64,000 nt of DNA from Amorphophallus konjac. Taxonomy: Eukaryota > Streptophyta > Magnoliopsida > Alismatales > Araceae. Shown in pieces: positions 10,922 to 22,556 of this stretch. The stretch's first letter is position 1. Each line of letters begins with the position of its first letter. A program made the position numbers and the translations under genes. The DNA lies in assembly GCA_022559845.1 (NCBI GenBank), contig CM040123.1:295790642-295854641 (forward strand), given 5' to 3'. The notes beneath the pieces were generated by a model. The model was not told where the DNA came from, ran no database searches, and saw only the letters and a list, made by a program, of their open reading frames with translations.

Positions 10922-13270
10922 TGTAGCGCCCCACCCTATACTCCGTCCAGTATATTGCTCTCATCGAATATAGGAGGCAACGCCACAGTGGGAACCACCC
11001 AACAGAACGGAGACGGGTTGAAGTTTGCATGAGTAAAGAGCAAAATTTACAGCGGAATAAGAAGTTTCATACATCAGCTAAATACCAAATACCAACACCA
11101 CAATAGTCCAACAGAAATTAAGTCCCAACTTGATGTTACAATAACCAACCAGAGTTCATAATTTCAAGCCTATTATAGTTGGTTTCAGAAATAAAATACA
11201 TGTTTAAAAATACTGAAAACACATCACGAGGGCAACGCCGATTGGTATACAACTATGGGCAGGGTATGTAACAGTGCACTAAGCTATACCCAGTCATGCA
11301 GTGAAAATGCATAGAAAAATTTTGAACATGATCCATATGCCAAGTCTTTGGGAAACTAGTATAGTGTCAAGGAGACAACATGTATCTATGTGTATTCTGA
11401 AGGAAACAGAAGCCATAATTGAAAATAGTATTCAGAACTAAATGGAATATGTATGCATAAAGGAATAGGGTTCAGATCTAACATGACAGTTTCAGAGGTT
11501 AGCTCAGATCTAACAGAACAGATACATATGCCAAATAACATATAACAGAGTCAAATGGGCATAATCTGATCAAAATTTATTGAAAATTCTAAGCTGAACG
11601 GAGGACACAGACACATTGCCCAAACCACCACTAGAAGGCCATATACGGATACCAAATCACCTAGGCAATGGCGATGCGGTCTTGGTTAACTGCGCAGAAC
11701 CGGAGGAAAATCTTCCCCACCTTAACTAGTTGAACATGTCCACCTCCAGGATTTCACTCCCGTGCCCTCGGGGTCATAAACATATTAAGCCTCCCCACAG
11801 GGGCATTTCTACGGTTTGGCTCGAAGCCCTTCTATGGAAGCAGTGTCTCTATGGTCCACAATTGGTCTTATAGCACAAAGGGTTCACAATGGTAATAAAA
11901 GATATGCCAAAAGGACTTTCAGAATATGCAGTCATGCAATAAGAATGCAATGAAGATCATAGCATAAGGGGTTCATAATGTCAAGAATAATATGTCAAAA
12001 GGACTTTCATAACATGCAATCATGCAAGAAGAATGCAATTGATATCGACTATGGAAATCACTACATGATGGGCACAAGTCATCCTACTGATTTTTAAAGA
12101 TTCTAGCGTATGATCCAATAGGTGGGTGAAAATTCAAGGGATCACGGAAGAAAAACCAAACAATTGTTCTCAGAAGAAAATGTTAAATTTTCAGAACATA
12201 AAACCATCTTTTCCAAGTCCAAAATACATTAAACCAGTAGATGCAGGGCAGAAGTCAACTTCGGCAGGCCAGAAGTCGTCTCCTATTTGCATCCAGAAAC
12301 TGGTCTAGACAGGCCACAAGGCCAAGTCGACTTGGGTAGGGCCCTGGGTCGACTTGTGCCAGCTTCCAGAACCTGGACTGGGTAGGTTCACAGGCCAAGT
12401 CAACTTGGGCAGAGCCTTGAGTCGACTTGGGCAGGCAACTAGAAACTGGTCTGGGCAGACCCCTTGAGCAAGTCGACTTCTACAGAGGCAGAAGTCGACT
12501 TGGGCCCTGCTTCCAGAACCCAAGGCAGAGCGCCCAAAAACAACGCCATTCTACGCACCTTCGCAATTGCACGTACTCCAAAATCAAACCGAACTTTATC
12601 AAGATAGAACCAATGTATTGCAAACTCAAACCATACATATTTCACACTTAACCCATACATATTTCACACTCAAACCAATAATTCGGATTTAAGAAAAATC
12701 ATACTATCCCACGCCTAACTGCTAATCGTCCGAGTCCCCAGAAATCAAACTAAATTCCATCAAAGGAGAAACAACATATTTCGCATTCAACCATGGTTCA
12801 AAACTCAATTTTAAGATGTTAGAACATGCACAAAAGGGAAGATTGAGATTCAGATCTTGCCTTAAAATAGAAGAAAACAAGGATAAAAAACCCCTCCGCC
12901 TCTGGCAAGAGACGGAAAGGCGAAGACCTCAAGAACCACGATCTAGCAGCAACCCAGATGACCGGGGAGATCACCCAAGAGCAGGAACGATCTCTCCTCC
13001 CTCTGCTACGTCCCTTAGCTCTCTCTTGGGCTTTTCAAAATCGCACCGTGCACACCCAGAACGAAGAATGACAGCGAGAGGAAAAAGAGGGAGAAAACTC
13101 CCATGAAAAGGGCTGGGGTTTCCCCCAAAACCTCCAGCGGTTACAGAGATTAAGGAAGGGATAAAGATCCCTTTAATGGCTCAAGGAGATCTATGGTTAC
13201 TAGAGAGAAAATAGAGAAAGAGAACCACGTTCGAAACTGTTCGCCATAAGAAAGGGGGCACTAACTCATT
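10922..13270 (-). repeat. minus-strand gypsy-type LTR (family F), right border approximate
   Basis: It begins TGTAGCGCCCCACCC at 10922, which read on the minus strand is a typical chromovirus LTR 3' end (GGGGCGCTACA). It interrupts gag exactly there. It contains an ~85-bp tandem duplication (11873-11958 and 11960-12042) and a motif array at 12240-12520. I could not find the other terminus or a matching target-site duplication. Its ORFs are short and unlike any retroelement protein. Confidence 0.55.
12240..12520 (-). repeat. array of palindromic AGTCGACTT motifs
   Basis: AGTCGACTT or one-base variants recur about ten times (AAGTCAACTT near 12251, AGTCGACTTGGG near 12325, 12346, 12389, 12420, 12470, 12494). 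They are interleaved with a CAGAACCTGG/CTGGTCTGGGCAG element. The unit is irregular, so this is a degenerate short-motif array inside an LTR, not a clean minisatellite. Confidence 0.55.
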
Positions 13271-14220
13271 TTTCTGAAAATGCATCTCATGCCCATTACT
13301 ATAGCTAAATTGATCATGATGTTGTTCTGTGTTCATTATGCTTAACAACCTGGTTGTAATTCTCTAAAATCTCTGCAGTAGCTTATGGCACCAGGTGATA
13401 TTGTTATTATGACTGGTATTGATTCTGAAAACTTGATTTGTCATTTCTCTAGCCTGATGTGATGAATATGTCTAAATGGTTGAATAGAATTGAAAATCTT
13501 GAAGAGTGTGTATGAGGTTATTGACTATTGAATGATTTTCAATCTGAATTGCTTCAGCACATTTGAGTTTAATTGTGTATCTGGTATATCAAATGGTGTG
13601 TAGTGGAAGGGTGGATTAAGTCCACCTGGAAGCTCTCACTATGTGTGAGTTGGGTCATTGGATCCTCACCTCCGCCTCGTACCAGAACTTGAAAAATCTG
13701 ACTGGCTTGTGCATGATTTTTAAACTTCTGAAATGTTACTGAAAATCTATTTTTGCACAATTTCTAAAAAAAATTGGGTTGCTTTGCATGTTTCAGAATT
13801 TATTTTGCACCCTTGTTTATAAATGTCATGTGATCAAAAATGATTTTTGTTCAACATGTAAATCTGAATGCTTTCTTGGACATTCTATTATAATGCTCAG
13901 GTAACTAGGAGAGTGAATCAAGCTGTTGCATCTTGCATTACATTCTCATATAAGTTATAGATTGCATGCATTAGAATTCATGCATTAGGTGTATTTAGAT
14001 CATTCAAATGAAAAACTAAAGACTTGCATCTTCCATTCATGTTACATCTTGCACTTTGCAATGCATTTAGGACATTCAAGTGAAATCAAAAATTTTACAT
14101 CTATATTGAATTCTGCATTGCATTTTGCATATTCCCATTGTGTGCTTGCATGTTTGATGGGGTCATAGCCATCCGTTCCTGCACTCACGGCCCGTCTCCT
14201 CACCCCGGAAGCGTTCGGCA
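13271..14220 (+). repeat. Tat-like LTR fragment related to the 20-kb element's U5
   Basis: Positions 13583-13690 align with 20424-20530 of the 20-kb element's LTR (GGTATATC.AA.GGTG, GCTCTCACTATG.GTGA, then TACC.G.AAC), and ATTGTGTGCTTGCATG near 14134 matches 20555. The rest (13700-14130) is rich in TGCAT and AT with no gene. It shows an older relative of the 20-kb element, much diverged. Confidence 0.55.
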
Positions 14221-14434
14221 TGGTCTAGTCATTTATTTTTGAGTCATATGTTGTATTTTCTAATTTTTATTTGTGTCATATCATTGTAATTTCCATTTTA
14301 TATGAGTCGTATCCCTAGGTCCTAAGGTTATTTCCCTAAGTTAGAGTCATTTGCCCATGGTTTGCTTTCTAGGATATTTGTGGTCAATTGTTGTAAAGCC
14401 GAGGGCATTTTGGTCCTGTGAAAAGTTAGGCTCC

Positions 14435-14442
14435 TATAAATA
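14435..14442 (+). promoter_or_regulatory. TATA box in LTR-like region
   Basis: TATAAATA in the context GCTCCTATAAATAGGACCC is typical of plant LTR promoters. The minus-strand family A LTR has the same type of box at 46797-46804. Confidence 0.5.
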
Positions 14443-16317
14443 GGACCCAACCCCCTCCTTTAGAAGTTAATGAATATTTGAGCAAATTCCAGAAATCCCT
14501 TATTGTGTGCTCCTTGGTGAGAAGCCAAGCCCTTGGAGTGAGAAACTCTGTATCCCCTCTCTCTCCCTCTCTCTCTCTAAAAGGGGTGACCCCTTCTCTC
14601 TCCTCCCCCTCCTCTCTCCCAAATTTGCCCCCCTCTCCCTCTCCTCTCCCCTCCACATCACCCTCCACCTCAGCCATCACTTGCCACCTCATCATCCACA
14701 TCATCAAGTCCCTTCACTTCCCCATGCCCCATTTAATTCTCCATTAACTCTTCCACCACCCAAGGCACCCTTTCACCATTCCGATACAACCTTTCACCAT
14801 CCTAAGAGAGAATCCCTCTCCCCAAGCCACCCTTTCACTCCCCAACACAACCCTTCCCATCCCCAAGGCCCCCATTAATCACCCCCATTAATCCACATTC
14901 AAACCTTGGAGAGAGATCTCTCCTTCCCTCTCTCCCTCCCAACCCAAATTCGCAGCTCCCCCTCCCACCACCTGCTAGACCCCCTTCTAGCCCCCATTCT
15001 CCCCCTCCCTCACCCTGGTTCACCCCCTCACAGCTAGGGGATGCCCCCACACCCATCCACCCCATTTCCCATCCCATCTACCTCCATTTCCCATCACCTA
15101 CCACCACCCTGCTCATCCTAGTTCACAGGCAACAGTGAAGGGACAAGTTGTAGAGCCTACCCCAGAGTCATCATGCATCTTCAGGTGGCGTATCATACAT
15201 TGATGGAAATCTCGTCTCGGCAGCTTCGCGGGCGAGGTGGTCTTGCCATCATCGGTGGTCCCTGCTGCCCAGGGGAGCCATTCTCCCCCGACTGCGCAAT
15301 GCTACTCCGGCAGAGAACCTACGCCCAAGAGAAGACACGACCACAGCCTCTCCTATGCGAGTTTGGACGTTATTTTTTCGCTAAGATCTTCTCCTCCAAG
15401 TCCTCTGCCAACTCCAAGAACAAGGGATCCATTTGGACTAAGCACGCAAGTCAGTCCAGTAGAGCCCGTTCAGACCATGCTCCACTTCTCTCTAGCTAGT
15501 CCTCTGCTCTGACCTCCCCTGGGGGCCTCGTTGGTCTCTGCTTGAAGAATACTCTTCCACGAGCGCAACGACCCTAGTCCCGCCCTCATCGGACCCCGGG
15601 AGTGCTCGTGAAGTCAATTTCTTCCAGCAGCTGTAGTTCTGGCTTAGACAGAACCAGGTCCGACCTTCCCTGGTCCCGGCCACGCCTCGACCACAGTCGG
15701 CCTCAGATTGACCCCAAATTTTTGTGGTGCATTCATGGTCCAACCCAAGACATTTTGGCGCAAGTCCCGCCCCTGTCGGAGTTCGGGAGAGTCTGTGGTG
15801 TTGTCCTCTTCAACCGGTTGTACTGCAGAACCAGACCGGGCAGAACTTGGTTTGATTGGTTGGCCCGCCGTCATCCAAACTTCCCCAACCCGCCTGGCCG
15901 GCTTACAGCCCCTCCCTGTGTGGAGGATAATTTTGGTTGTATTTTGATCTTCCCCACCCTTAGTTCAACCCCCCTGCGAGCGGTGTAGTGCATGTAATTT
16001 ATCAATTTCAAGTTGAAGCTTCATCGGCGCAGCGTGCGGGTGGTGATCCCACGCTTCCCCGCTCGCCCACGTCTCCGACCGAGGTCGGTTTCTTCAAACC
16101 GGCCAAGTAAACTCTCGACCCGTGCTCCTAATTGTACTTGTTCATTTAATATTCATCAATTGCGTCATCGGTCAAGGGAGAGAGCGCCCGATCCCAAGGC
16201 TCCACCTCCTTCGTGTGACTACCGTGGGTGTGAGTAAGTGATCCCACGCCCTTCGGTCACTATCGGCTCATTGAATTGGGCATCCGTACCCAAGGGGAGG
16301 CTAACCTTGAACTCTGC

Positions 16318-16322
16318 TGACC
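16318..16322. repeat. target-site duplication, left copy (TGACC)
   Basis: TGACC precedes the LTR start TGTTGACAC and is repeated exactly after the second LTR at 36663-36667. The site lies in one arm of a 7-bp dyad of the host sequence (TGACCCT/AGGGTCA). Confidence 0.9.
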
Positions 16323-17097
16323 TGTTGACACTGAAAATATTCCTAATACTTCCTAACTTCTGCTTCTGCAAGTCGTGAGTTCTGATCGAGTGCTCCTGTG
16401 CCGACAGAGAAGAAAAGAAGAGAAAGAATGGCGGAAGCCGAGCAAAAGATGAGAACAAAGGAAAGAAGAAAAGAAAAGATGCTCGGCTCCAACGGAGAGC
16501 CACTAGAGCAAGACCCGGGAGCTCGGAAGAGTATTCGGGACCATCCCCGAAGAAGCAATCAAAAGCTACAAATACAAGTTAAGTCGGCCCGACAGCACAA
16601 ATTATAGTGCCGAAGGCCATGTCAGCGGAAAACCCAAGTGTCCGAACCAAAGACACAAAAGGTTCCGGAATTGGCCATTCAGTGGCCTGAAGGATTTACC
16701 AAAACTTCTCGTTGCGATTCTACGAAGTCACGATGAGATAAAGGACCAAGTCAACTCCTGGAGCTAGTCTAGGGCCCACAGTCTGACCCGTGTCAAACGA
16801 ACGCGACGAAAGAAGCTTAATCCGGCGCCCCCCCATTACCGGCGTGCTCCACTTCTCGGCGCCCTCTTACCCAGCGCGCAAAAGCAAGAGAAGGCCCTTA
16901 TCCGACGCGCCCCCATTACCGGCGCACTCCACTTCTCGGCACCCTCTTACCCAGCGCGCAAAAGCAAGAGAAGGCCCTTATCCAGCGCGCAAAATTTTTG
17001 CAGGAGCTTCTTCCCCGGCGCCATCAAATCCGGCGCGCAAAGAAGCTTGGAGGGCCCTTCTCGGCGCACCATTCTCCATGCTGTAATAGCCTTCGTC

Positions 17098-17105
17098 TAT
17101 ATATA
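17098..17105 (+). promoter_or_regulatory. TATA box of the 5' LTR
   Basis: TATATATA in GTCTATATATATTCAAGTGG is conserved at 32851-32858 in the other LTR. Transcription would start about 30 bases downstream, placing nearly all LTR dyads within the RNA. Confidence 0.6.
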
Positions 17106-19404
17106 TTCAAGTGGTTCGACCAAGCAGAGAAGGAGGATCGGATCGAGAGAACCTATTCATCCGAGAGAGAAGGGAGTCTTGGGGGAGAAGTAGGGCTTCC
17201 ACTGAGAGTGAACCTGCCGCTGTCCTCCCCTGTCTGCTTGCTTGAATTGCCCCGGAGCCGGAGAAGAGTCGCCAATCCGATACTCTATTTTGGTGGCAAA
17301 GTTCAGGTGGGTTCCTTGGGTTTCTTCCCGATGATCCCCCTTTGATTTTCTTTCCTAATGTAGTGTAAGTGAGGGAGGAGGGTGATGATATGAGCCCATC
17401 TCCCCCTCAATTTCCCTTTGTCTCTTCTCTGTAATCCTTTGTATGGGAATGCAGCCCTTGTGTGATCGAAGGGCGGTTTCCGTGCGACAACGCTGGACCG
17501 CACCAAATGTAAACGAGGTGTAGCCTCAGCTCGGTCTTCTCTCCAATGGAATGGAATATATATCTTCTGGCGATGTTCTTTTGTATGTGTTGTTTCATCG
17601 GCCCTTTCCCCGAATCTTCACATTCAACTATCCTCGGTGTGTGATTACCTGGGTTTTCTCGGCGACGCTGACTATGCCCTGGGTATCCCCAAATGGCAAC
17701 AGTGATATCCCCTCTCCCTGGGGATTATTGTCGAGGGAGTATTTACGCAAGGTTCGTTTACGCCCCTCATGGTTTTGGTACCAGGGGTGTCGTATATGTT
17801 TTCCTGGGCGATTCCACGAACTCACTCCCCCACTACCCTCTTGCTCTTAATCATGAACTAGAGGGAGATGAGGGTCGTCCCTATAGAATTCTATGGCATC
17901 ATCACCTTATTACCTACTGTGGGTTAATTTCTGAAGTCTTCTCCTCTAATCGGCTAACCCCCGTTAACCTATTGACGCCCTTCCTCTATTAATATGCTAA
18001 CCAGTCACCCTTCATCGCTACATGCGATCAGCCGTGGTTATGCCGAGTGTGTTATCTATATGCATTATCTGTGAGGTTATTCACTGACCGGGGAGAGGGT
18101 ACATTCCCCCTGAATCACCAGTGGATCACAGGGTCATACCCCTTCGTGGTATGTATCCTCATGAGCCGTCCGGTGAATATAAACAGGGCTTAAGCCCAAC
18201 ATCAAATCCACTATCCTCAGGGATATTGTGGTGACCATGGGTTGTGTGCTCCTCGTAGGCTAGCCCTCGGGGTTTCCTTCCCTACCGATCGTCCCTTTGG
18301 ATCGTGATTTGACCATGGGTCGTGTGCCCCTCGTAGGCTAGCCCTCGGGGTTTTCCTTCCCTTATTGGTCATCTCATCTGATCACATTTTAACCCACGGA
18401 GCCATGGTGCCCCTAGTAGGCTAGTCCTCGGGGTTTCCTATCCGCCTGGGGTCTGCTGGCCGCCGTTGTGCCGTCCGGCTTGTTAGGGGCTTACTCCACA
18501 CGTGAGTATGACCCCGCTTCTCCCCTGCAATCCCTCAGGGATGGGGGAGATGCTGCCCAATTTTCGCCAGGCTTTGAACACTAAGTTACCATGGTGATTT
18601 GGACTTAATAAAACATGTGCTTTCAAGCAATGAACCTCCGTGCTTGAGTATGAACCTCGCACGAGCTTATGACTCTGCTTCTGGAGAGACTGGGGCTCCA
18701 GTTCAATAATTAATTTACTCAATTAACACCAAATAGGCTAATAAACAACTCTGGAACTGAAACAGGTTGAAAATAACAAGAAAATAGCCTAATCCGACGT
18801 ACCCTTAATCCGGCGCTCCCTAATACGGCGCGCTACCCCCCAGCGCCGTATTAGCGTTAGACTCAAAATGAGAATTTTTTAAGTGGTCCTATTTCGGCGC
18901 GCCCCAAGCCCATCGCGCCGGTTTAGCCCATTCATTCAATACCACGCCGTTTTAGCGCTTTACCTACGCTTGGCCGCGCCGTTTTAACGCTTTTACCTAC
19001 ATCTCTCCGCGCCGTTTTAAGGTGATTTCTGTCCCGCCGTTTTAAGGTGATTTCTGTCACGCTGTTTTAAATGATCACTATCCGAGTGAATATTAAACCG
19101 CCTTAATGCGAACACTGTCCCGATTTGGATGACCCTTGGGCACATGGAAACCCCTTGTAGGCTAGCCCTCGGGGACCGTCCATTTGGGTGTTTGTCAGAT
19201 TTACAATTACGGGCTCGTGGAACACCGGTGCCCCCTCACAGGCTCGCCCTCGGGGTCTCCATCCATCTGGGTCCGCCGGTCGCCGTGTTTGGCCTCTCGG
19301 TATTTTGGAGTCCGTCATCAAGGGTGGACCTCTGCTTATCCCCGCAACCCTCCGGGTCCAGGGGAGATGCTACCAGATCTTTATCAGGACATTTACAAGA
19401 CCGG

Positions 19405-19451
19405 GAATAAAATAATTATTATAATAAGAAAATAAGAAAATAATGACAATA

Positions 19452-19485
<34 letters not shown>

Positions 19486-19930
19486 CAACAAAAAATAATA
19501 ATAAAATAAAATAAATAAATAATAAAATAAATAAATAAATAATAAAACAAACAAATAACAACTAAAAAGTTAATAATAAAAAAAATAAAATAAATAATAA
19601 TAATAAAAAAACAAACAAACATAATAAAAACAAACAACAAATAAATAAATAAAACAAAATAAAACAAAAACGAATAAATGATGTGTGATAAAATGACAAT
19701 AAAATAATAGGATAATATAATAAAAAGGGGGATTAAAAAAATAATAATAAATGAACAACAAAGCATTGATGAATGAATAATTGTCAAATAAATGCCAAAT
19801 AAATATTGATAAAGGGAATAAAAATGCATGTATCCAATGTAAAAAATAATAAAGAAATAATAATAATAATAATAAAATAAAGAAATAAATAAATAATAAA
19901 TAAAATGCGTTCATGCATTTAAAAATAATA
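19405..19930 (+). repeat. AAT/AAAT-rich low-complexity block in LTR1
   Basis: About 500 bases are almost entirely A and T on the plus strand, with runs of AAT and AAAT. The matching block in LTR2 differs in repeat number. Long minus-strand ORFs rich in Phe, Ile, Tyr and Leu here are artefacts of composition. Confidence 0.9.
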
Positions 19931-20850
19931 ACAACAATAAATGAAGAATAATGAACACGACCGTGTCCGCTCCGGAGCTCTCACCTCCTCCAGACCCCGG
20001 GCATGGGAATATTGATGACCCCCTGACAGGTCGTGCCTGCTCCTCGGGATTAATCCCATTATGGCCATGGCATGACCTTGTCCCGGGCCGATAAGCCGTC
20101 GAATTCAATTCGTCTCAACCGGGTTTTAACCGCATCCCCTTAATTTTTAAATATCAAATTTGCCATACCCTGGCATACATTGTCCCGATGATACACGAGT
20201 CTGTCCGAATACGGTCATACTCGGCCCATCCCATGGGCCCATATGTGTGCACCGTAATGCTATGTACAGTCTCAAAATAAAAAAGGCAACGACTAATCGA
20301 CAGCCCCGCGAGTGACAGGGATTGTCAAAGTCTTCCCTAAATTTATAAATAAATGACCAAATAAGCAATAAACAATAATGCTAAATGCTACCACCTTGCA
20401 TGTTTGCATGATCTGACTCTCCGGTATATCGAACGGTGATTAGCGTAAAGTCGGGTTACGCCCGACCGGAGGCTCTCACTATGCGTGATGATGGTCCTCG
20501 GACCTAAGTTCTCCGCCCTGTACCGGGAACCGACCTAATAAACAAATACTACCATATTGTGTGCTTGCATGCAATCACATCTTTTACGGGCCCCATGGCC
20601 TCTCTATTTTGGTGATTAATCAAGGGTTTTCTCTCTTCTGGAGAGATGTAATTAACGCCGTAGCCTTTATGGTACGGCGGGTTCTGGGTCCCGACACGAT
20701 CACCTATAATCGTCTGGTTAGTCAGACGGTGCGCATAATAAATTTGTCACTCAGTGACTGGCACGCCCTGCGTAAATAAACCTCTAATAAATAAACCAAA
20801 TAAACCCATAATAAAAATATATTCTTAATAAAAATCCATCTCCCACAAGC

Positions 20851-20868
20851 TGGCACGCCCGGTGGGAC
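20851..20868 (+). other. primer-binding site of the 20-kb element
   Basis: TGGCACGCCCGGTGGGAC starts three bases after the LTR end. It begins TGG, as tRNA 3'-end complements do, and differs from the tRNA-Met type used by the other elements here. I did not assign the tRNA with certainty. Confidence 0.75.
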
Positions 20869-20979
20869 TCCACCTCCCTTCATCTCTTCGCCAAAATAGA
20901 GGAACCATGGGGCCCCACCTAACTACCTCAAATGCTACTTATTCATTCGTCTTGTTTCTCCTCTTTTTAGGTTGAAGTG

Positions 20980-21660
20980 ATGGCGAGCGGACTGTCTGGA
21001 GTTGTTTTCGGTCCCCAAATCATGGCTGACCCTACAGCATACGGCTACCTTGCCGTACCTACTACCTTCGACAACTTTCCCCCGGTCGTTGGCTTCCCCA
21101 ACTTCTTGGGAGTTGCATTCGCGGATCTCCTAGACGTGGCGAGTTCTGGACCTGCGGAGCTGAAGAACAACAAAGCCGCGGCCCGCCGAAGTGAGGGCCA
21201 AATTAACAAAACTCTACTGAAAACTCCGGTGATCGTGAGCTGCCACGTCCACCATACTGTTTGCCTAACTGTGGCACATGAGAAGAAGCCTGCTGGGGGC
21301 AACAAGAAGAGCTCCAGAGGAAGAATTGTTGCTGCTCCTCGGAGTCAACTTTCAGCATCTGGGAAGTCCTCGTTAATCGGGGGCATCCGAGTCTACTTCA
21401 AAGGTCGCGGTGCCGAAGTTCTGCCGGATCGGATCATCCCGACTGTGCCCACTCACAATCCCTTCCAAGTGCTGGCAAGCCGAAGGATGAATTTTAAAGA
21501 CAACAAGCAAGGGAGGCCAATCCCGAACTTACCAAAGTTTAAGCAAATTTGGGTTCCCAAGAGGATCCGAGGCCCTGCACCAGCCTCACAAGGCTTCAAA
21601 GATTCTGCGGATGTTCCTAATAGAGGGGGCAAAGAGAATATGCATGCGAGGAAGTCATGA
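20980..21660 (+). CDS. uncharacterised first ORF of the 20-kb element (226 aa)
   Basis: The frame is open for 226 codons from ATG 20980, starting right after a pyrimidine tract ending in AG (20962-20970) that resembles a 3' splice site. The protein is basic and proline-rich towards the end (residues 120-226), with a hydrophobic, uncharged first 60 residues. I recognise no domain. Tat/Ogre elements are known to carry an extra ORF upstream of gag with unknown function, and the position fits that, but I cannot show homology. It is the only uninterrupted ORF in an internal region otherwise full of stops. It could still be chance. Confidence 0.4.
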   Translation: MASGLSGVVFGPQIMADPTAYGYLAVPTTFDNFPPVVGFPNFLGVAFADLLDVASSGPAELKNNKAAARRSEGQINKTLLKTPVIVSCHVHHTVCLTVAHEKKPAGGNKKSSRGRIVAAPRSQLSASGKSSLIGGIRVYFKGRGAEVLPDRIIPTVPTHNPFQVLASRRMNFKDNKQGRPIPNLPKFKQIWVPKRIRGPAPASQGFKDSADVPNRGGKENMHARKS

Positions 21661-21763
21661 TTGCAACTCCTCCACCCGCCGCCAGGGCCTGTGCAAGGCA
21701 GGCTGATATTTCCAAATATCAAGAAGCTTCAATCAAGCTGCCAAGCTGATACGGCTTTCACAT

Positions 21764-22549
21764 ATGCCGTCTGTCCGAGTCCAAGGGTTGTCTCCTGCCA
21801 TTTCTCCAGAGTGTCGTCAGGAAGACATGACAAAGAGGGTCCGGGAATATTTCTGTAACTTCAAGAATTCCTCCCTGGGCCAGCAGAGATTGCTTCATGT
21901 CGTTAGGGCCGAAGAAGAAGAAAAAGACAAAATGCCACCCATGGTGGCGAATGAAAAAGAGAAGCAAGGTGGGGCTGGAAGCTTTGAAAGGCCTTCACAA
22001 AATGAAAAGATGAAAAGAACTTCAACAAATGAAGGGCCAACTCTCCCTAGTCAGGCCCAAAGGGGAGTTAGAAAGTACAGTAGAAGAGTGCAAATCCTCA
22101 CCTGTAATATGACAGGGGTGATGAGCGGGCATGGCGCCCTGCTAAATGAACCAGAACGGCTGGCCGAGGTTGCCGAAAGAGAAGACCCGGTGACAGGACG
22201 GGGCAAAATTGAGGCTAAGTTACTGCAAGTCTCTAAGGACAAGTGGGTTGCTGATGAAGACAACACTACTCTCAATACCAAGACAATGGCATCTGAAGAA
22301 GAAGGGGTACCCCTATCTGGATGCACCTTTGGTGAAGCACTCGAGGGCATCAGTAGCAAAACAGCTATGGACCCTGCCGTGCTGATGACGCTGCAAAGAT
22401 ACCAGCAAGAGGTAGAACTGCTGAAGAGAAAATTGAATGAAAAGACTGGGCACGCTATGGCGCCCGAGGAATCGGGGGCACGAGCGAGCCATCACATGAA
22501 GGTTTCAACCCTGGGGGTGCTCCTTCACAGGCCATTCTACAAACTATAG
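21764..22549 (+). pseudogene. gag-region N-terminal part, first copy
   Basis: This 261-codon open stretch has a charged, low-complexity first half and a predicted coiled coil at about residues 207-228 (YQQEVELLKRKLNEKTG). A related coiled coil (QQEIEMLQRQLNEMN) occurs in the second copy at about 24700. It precedes the gag core of the first copy, but the frame changes at about 22550, so it no longer joins it. The ATG may not be the original start. A role as gag N-terminus is inferred from order. Confidence 0.45.
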
Positions 22550-22556
22550 CTCAGAA

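Larger units (their letters stand above)
14221..16322 (+). repeat. LTR-like promoter and leader region, interrupted at 16322
   Basis: A TATA box (14435-14442) is followed by a C/T-rich stretch (14540-15110) and then GC-richer sequence with several dyads (CCGACC/GGTCGG near 16076, CGGTTT/AAACCG near 16086, TTGGG at 16276 with CCCAA at 16289). This is the layout of an LTR R/U5 or leader. ORFs here (for example 14507-14878, 15602-15988) show no domain and reflect the skewed composition. It continues after the 20-kb insertion, at 36663. Family not recognised. Confidence 0.4.
16323..20847 (+). repeat. 5' LTR of the 20-kb element (4525 bp)
   Basis: It starts TGTTGACACTG and ends CTCCCACA. U3 holds GGCGCGC-rich sequence with an 80-bp tandem duplication (from 16831 and 16911) that the other LTR has only once. 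After the TATA box come many short dyads: ATCCCC/GGGGAT near 17706, several CCCC...GGC..GCC..CGGGG units at 18255-18440 and 19150-19255, TAATACGGCGC/GCGCCGTATTA at 18821/18843, and CGCCGTA/TACGGCG at 20656/20673. A block of CGCCGTTTTAA repeats (18900-19080) and an AAT-rich block follow. No protein is encoded; ORFs repeated in both LTRs are structural shadows. Confidence 0.9.

Noticed and set aside
10917..13310. Target-site duplication for the minus-strand LTR starting at 10922
   Set aside because: The left flank ATGGG is not found beside a plausible LTR terminus near 13270; the right border remains unknown.
14507..14878. Pro/Ser/His-rich ORF after a TATA box, a possible small host gene
   Set aside because: The sequence is a C/T-rich low-complexity leader; overlapping frames are equally open and no start context or domain supports it.
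17551..17992. ORFs conserved at two places (17551-17850 and 33304-33603; 17693-17992 and 33455-33745)
   Set aside because: They are the same LTR sequence twice; changes between copies do not favour synonymous sites by eye, and no domain is seen.
19370..19914. Long minus-strand ORFs rich in Phe, Tyr, Ile and Leu (also 35148-35725), looking like membrane proteins
   Set aside because: They are translations of AAT/AAAT simple repeat; lengths differ between the two LTRs and no conserved frame exists.
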